From Marsupella aquatica (taxonomy: Eukaryota > Marchantiophyta): 64,000 nucleotides of DNA. Below, one piece after another: positions 59,050-64,000 of this stretch (its first letter is position 1; each line of letters begins with the position of its first letter). A program made the translations under genes and the position numbers. The DNA is taken from assembly GCA_973895155.1 (NCBI GenBank), contig OZ316898.1:8928001-8992000 (forward strand). The letters run 5' to 3'. The notes below the pieces were generated by a model. It did not search any database. It was not told where the DNA came from and was given only the letters and a program-made list of their open reading frames with translations.

Positions 59050-62000
59050 TTAGTGTTTTCCCTTGCCCTTGTGGACCTTGGGTCCTTTTTTCGGTGCGCC
59101 TACTTTCGAATTGGCAGCTTTCGAACCACTGCCACCCGTCCTTTGTTTCCCTTTCTTGAGAACGCTGCTCATACCCTGGCGCGCAGATGCTTTCTTCGCC
59201 TCTCTCCTGTTGAGAAGCTTTGGATCCAAAGGCCAGTACGCATACGGTTCAAATTTTCCTTCCTTTTTCATATCTCCTCCACCTTTCCCTTTCCGGTTCG
59301 CATAGTCCTCCCCAGTGTAAGCCCAACTCTTCGTACCGGTCTTCGCCTTCTTCCTTCCGGCAACCTCCTTCTGTCCACGTCCGGTTCCTTTGCTAGATTC
59401 CTTCCCTTGACTTCTTCTACTGGCACTACTTTTACCTCCCCTACTTTTCGTGTCATCATCGTCATCATCACTATCATTCCTTTCACGTTTGCGATTCCTG
59501 TCCTTGTTTTCATCGACTATAAGCCGGCCATCCATGTCAAAATCTGGTTCATCATCGGAGTCCACTTGTTTGGGTTTCCTCAGCGCTGATAGAACTTCAC
59601 GGGTCTTTTTCACATCCAGCAGGTCCAAAGGTTCATTTTCTTGCATATCCACATCTTCAGGAAGTCGCTTTTTAGACTTCCGCAACATTTTAGATCTGTA
59701 TCAATCATTAAGCTCGTCAGATTAACCCTCTTACTCGTGATGCATCAACAGAAATTTGCATCCCGAAGACCAAAATCAAATACGGCAAGATAATGCACCT
59801 GGTCACATTGGATCCTTTTGTCATGGATGACTTGGCCACTGTTGTAGCCCTTGTGCTGCCATAATCATCCTCACTGTCATCATCATCTTCAAGATCATCT
59901 GAAAAGATGTCTGTGTGGTTCCATGCACTTTTCCTGTTACAGTCACTTAAATTAGTCCATGCAAAGTAAGATCAAACGTAGAGCTCGTAAATAGAATACT
60001 GACAGCTCAAGCTAAAAGTTGCAACAACACTGACATCAAAACTAAGTTGTAGATTGTGTTGGTGATGTCAAAAAGATCATCTGAAATCCTTATAAATCAG
60101 AGTTTTTTACTGTTCTCAATAACTTCAAATATCATGGCGTATCTTAAATAATTTCACACTTGTTTCTCTTTACTCGATGTCTTTGTTCTTCAGTTCTTCA
60201 AATCAATTAGTTTTCGGGGTCTTTCACCTTTACTAGCTGGTGAGGGATGACTCCATTCACACTTGTTAGAACGCAATTTCTCGTTTCATGGCCGGCATTT
60301 TAAAAGAGACTCCTATCAAAGAATGAGGCAAGCATCCTTACCTTGCAGTTGAGGCCCGCGACTTCACCGACTTTGTGTCATCATCAGTGTAATCCTTTTT
60401 CTTTTTCTCTGCTTGCTCTTTTTTCTGCAGTGAAAAACAGATTCGGCATGAGAGGATAATTCTTACCCTTTTTCAAAAGGTTGAGAACAAGCAGACATCT
60501 TTTCCTCGAATAAAAGTTTTATCCCTGCAAGAAAATTACCTTACGAATGTTGGTGAGAAGCTTCATATGCTCTGGTGGCATCACAGCAGCAACAGCGTCC
60601 ATTCCACATCTCCGAACCATCCTCTCAATAATTTCTCTAACCTGTTACAAAACCAGGTCAAAGTTAGATTGTCACGCATGTTGTAGCATTAATGACCGGG
60701 ACCAAATGGTGCAATATTTCAATACAAGGTCTTCTGTCGTTATGAAAAGCTTGACTATGAGGTTTAGTGAAGATGGTTGGAGACAACTCAGTAGATGCAT
60801 TCCTTGTATTAAAGACAAAGGACACACATGTTAGGAGGAGCAGAGAAGCCAATTTTCAGCATAAGACAGAAAATTCAGACGAGCGAAGAAGGCTGCCCCC
60901 TCACCAAGAACGGCACCAAACCCTTGCCTCCAGGGAAAAGAAAAGAAGGGTTAATGAATGACACGACATTTCTCGCACCTTTGCTTTAAAGCGGTTCTTT
61001 GAATCATCAGTCCATAGCATCAACCCTTGAACCATGCTTGGTAAATGCTTCTCCAAGTCTACAGCTGGTAAACGAGCTATCACAACCTTAACCAGGCCCA
61101 GCACAGACTGAACACCACATGTGACAGCATTCGATTAGCACGTGAAGGTTAATATAGACTGCACGCATCCTACTAGAGTTAAGCACTACGAATCGATCCA
61201 GACCTCCAAAGATAACGGATCTGATACTAAAATCAAACTTCTCAGGCTACGTACAACCTGCTTGATCGCAGAATATGAAGGATCCACACAAGACACGATA
61301 TATCAACTGCAGTATCGAAAATTTACGTCTTTAGCACGACCTACAGCGCTGAGACATACCTTAATGATCTCGCGATTCTTGCTCCGGAGCAATAGCAAAG
61401 CTGAAGGCAGTAGGTCAGGAACGGTGTGGCACAGGGTAGCTGCAAACTCGTATATAAGCCGAGCGAGAGATGCCACAGCTGCGCTGACCATTTGAGGAGT
61501 GGTCCCTGCGAGACAACCAAGTATCTGCCATCCACAACCCCAACAAGCTCTATTACTGTGTCCGTATCACATCATACTGACCAAGCCTTACACAGCACAA
61601 TAATTACTGAAGTGACACAGGAAACAGCTATATCTCAAGGCCACTAAACATCATGACTCACCATATTGTAGTATCGCATCAAATTGGTGTGGGAGTTATC
61701 CGTGTCAAGTTCCTCCACAGAATGAGCAATTGTAATCAATAAGTCGTATGCTGCATTCCTTGCTTTCTTGTTTGACTGCAGCAATCATCAATCTCGCAGA
61801 GTGTCAATATGACATAAACTCCCTAGGTCTCCCACCTTAAATGAAGTGACCATGTAAGTATCCGATGGCATTTAAAGCATGTCCATGGAGACGATCTAAT
61901 CGAGACTTTGCATGAACAACCTTAACGTGCCAGACTTACTTCTTTGGTAGCCAAGATTATCTCGCTAATTAGAGTGGCAATGGTCTCATCCTTCTTCTCG

Positions 62001-64000
62001 TCACCAGTCTGCGTCCAGATTTTCAAATAGCTCAATCAGTCACTAAAAAGAGACTCGCAACTCATACATTCCTTACCAACATACCCATTCACAATGAAAC
62101 ACACAAAGAATGAAAATAGAATACCCAGACCACGACTCCTTTGAATGAATTGGGCAAGACTTGCAAGACTTCAGACCAATATTGACTTATAGGGGAACCG
62201 AAAAGAAGGACCTTGGAGAAGTAAATAACAACGTAGTGCACACAGCTAAGGCGGTGTCGGCGAGCACTTGGGTGACAAGATGCCAGTGAGAACATCAGCG
62301 TTTCGAGGATGCGCTCTGAATTCTTGGCAAGAAAATCTGCATTATCCTTCAGCAGACGCAAACAATTTGGAACCAGTTCAGTCTCAAGGGTTCATGATGT
62401 AAGATATGAATTTCATTTGTTAAGCGTTTCTTACATTAACGTTGCCGCCCTCGATAATTCAGACTCCGACCGCGTATGAGGTAATTCTTACTATCAATGT
62501 ATTTGGTGCCTGGAACGACGAAAACTTGACATAAAAGGCCAAACCAGATGCAGAAAACTTTTAGTGGTGACACGACGGCTAAGATTCTGGAAGCCAATGA
62601 ACTGCATACCTTGCAAATAACTGATATTACTTTGTAAGACTTCTTTTGTACTGCTCCATCCTTGTCCTGTTCATCAAAATCAGTCAAGTACAAAGCGGTT
62701 TCGTTACAGACCTGAGACTTACTTTGGTACAAACTTGAGGAGCACATTGACAATTTTAAAATCTCAACTACAATTCAGTAATTTCCCTGAAAATAACGAC
62801 CCACCTGCAGCGCAGGTGTGGCAGTAGTCAGGAGCATCCCCAGTGCCTCTTCATCGAGGCCTGTTATGAGAGACAAAGCAAGATCCATAAACACACACCT
62901 GCAAGTCCCAATTGCGAACAATATAATCTCCGGCTAGAAAGAGCTCTGAAACTCAAACAGAGAGCCAACATCATCTGAGCGAACAAACTTACACTATGTA
63001 ACATATTCTGCAACAGAATCAAGATAGCCTTAGGACCACAAGCAACCAAAAACCAGCTCAATGAACGATTCTTGGAAGGAAAGAAAATCATAGTTCGCAG
63101 AAAGCCATGAGATTCACCGAGGTAACCGACTACATTTAGCTCACCTCCGAGATGTAGCATTCTCTTCCGGGTTTGTTGAATCTACTTCCATCACATCCTG
63201 CTTTACTTTAGGTGTAGCAGCGTCTTTAGTTGCTTGCAGAAGTTTCTTCATGATCGCAATAAAGAAGTTCTTTATAGTTTGTTGGTCTGAGATAGACGCT
63301 ATTGAGGCTATTGTTTCCTGTGATACGGAAGAGTACGCAACGTTATGGTCGTTGAAGGTAAGGTAGCAAGATAACAAGTAAAAAGCATCTTAGAGATAGC
63401 TGATATTGATGTAATGGGAGGTCGAATTAGGTGATTAACTTTCACATTCAAAAGCCGCCACTGGTGGCCAACACTCCACATTGACAAAACACCTTCGACT
63501 CGTCATCCCAGGATGAAAACCATCCTGCCAGAACAAACTTAATTTCTTTAAAGGAGGGTCACCAGACGGTAGAAGATACTCTCACCTGCAAATCTCCACG
63601 CTTGGCTGCAGGAGATGCAAGAAAGATATTGAACAAGAGAGGAAGGAAATTTCGTGAGTATCCAGCAATGGCCACAAGGTTTGCTGACGCAACATCCTCA
63701 GTATAAGCAGCTCTGGCCCTTTCCTCAGCAGCATTCAAATCCCCAGAATTCATATCTTCAATTGCCTGCAGCTCCTTCTTTCCTTCCAGCGTATCTCCTC
63801 GTGCCACCCTATTCTGTAATATGAGAGTCTGTACGTCACAACAGAAGAATATCAGGTCAGCCAGGCATAGCACTGGAGCGAAGCTGTTGTACAGAATGAA
63901 CAAACAGCAACCTGGCATTACAACAACAGACAACTAACAGTATGTTATGCGCCCAAGAAACAACAGACCTGCAGTGAAGAGCATATCAGTCCCCTCAATT
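59050..64000 (-). CDS. RRP12: RRP12-like ribosome-biogenesis protein, 3' half (14 exons in window)
   Basis: Read from the right edge, exons are 64000-63969 (partial), 63828-63586, 63317-63145, 62898-62805, 62666-62610, 62346-62212, 62008-61940, 61775-61662, 61524-61360, 61107-60979, 60641-60540, 60424-60342, 59933-59799 and 59695-59050. All phases match, giving the last 724 residues. RRP12 is a HEAT/ARM-repeat karyopherin-like protein needed for pre-ribosome maturation and nuclear export. Family landmarks in order: NFLPLLFNIFLASP; VQKKSYKVISVICK; SCHPSARRHRLSC; RNAAYDLLITIA; MLWTDDSKNRFKAKVR; MPPEHMKLLTNIRK; a basic/acidic tail with WNHTDIFSDD; PLDLLD; DDEPDFDMDGRLIV; KSWAYTGEDYA; FEPYAYWPLDPKLLNRRE; and a final Lys/Gly-rich end. 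The tail is disordered and nucleolar-like. The NUC173 part should lie mostly beyond the window. Confidence 0.94.

Noticed and set aside
59038-59725. Plus-strand frames over the RRP12 last exon
   Set aside because: Shadows of the basic/acidic C-terminus of RRP12; no motifs or splice support.

Overview
The window looks like nuclear DNA of a streptophyte, most likely a non-seed land plant such as a bryophyte or lycophyte. The reasons are spliced GT-AG genes with introns of about 50 to 1,000 bases, plant-specific products (a xyloglucan endotransglucosylase/hydrolase, a green-lineage CGLD27/DUF1230 chloroplast protein, a two-UBA plant-type NBR1), an LTR/Copia retrotransposon with a solo relative, and much non-coding repeat. 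The lineage is inference; no species call is possible by eye.

Region by region. (1) 1-10,800 is the unusual part: a large, decayed, apparently mobile-element-like module. A minus-strand pseudogene (1 to about 2,655) with DUF8039-like and DUF7869-like (transposase-like) segments stands opposite a plus-strand spliced pseudogene (4,026-9,040). The plus gene encodes a ParB/sulfiredoxin-like domain followed by a beta-class DNA-methylase-like domain. A third frame (9,089-10,375) encodes an FCP1/NIF-like HAD domain. About 20 copies of a ~21-bp palindrome (core CTCGAGATSATCTCGAG) are scattered through the intergenic DNA and introns of this module, and even lie in frame in two of its coding regions. 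I see none elsewhere in the window. (2) 10,800-17,700 is AT-rich non-coding DNA with small tandem duplications. (3) 17,735-20,042 (minus) is an intact four-exon XTH gene. (4) 20,050-45,000 is repeat-rich and has no convincing conserved gene. It holds a solo Copia-type LTR with a 5-bp target duplication, an internally deleted Copia element (30,538-33,856) inserted inside a MITE-like repeat, other members of that repeat family, a ~790-bp tandem duplication and a fold-back repeat. (5) 45,020-48,171 (plus) is a four-exon NBR1 selective-autophagy receptor. (6) 48,200-54,300 is repeats again: a tRNA-derived SINE candidate, a GC-rich island, and a duplicated block whose middle is inverted. (7) 54,380-64,000 is a gene island: single-exon CGLD27 (plus), single-exon plastid-type TilS/RSY3 (plus), and the 3' half of an RRP12 ribosome-biogenesis gene (minus, at least 14 exons, running off the right edge).

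The housekeeping genes are not an operon; they share a location, not a pathway, although CGLD27 and TilS are both expected to act in the chloroplast. The coordinated unit, if there is one, is the first 10.8 kb. There, divergent genes for a transposase-like protein and a DNA-binding/methylase-like protein share one palindromic repeat family, which looks like a candidate recognition site. Every gene of that module carries lesions (frameshifts and in-frame stops, several consistent with CAG to TAG), so this copy is probably dead. It could still serve as a guide to live relatives.
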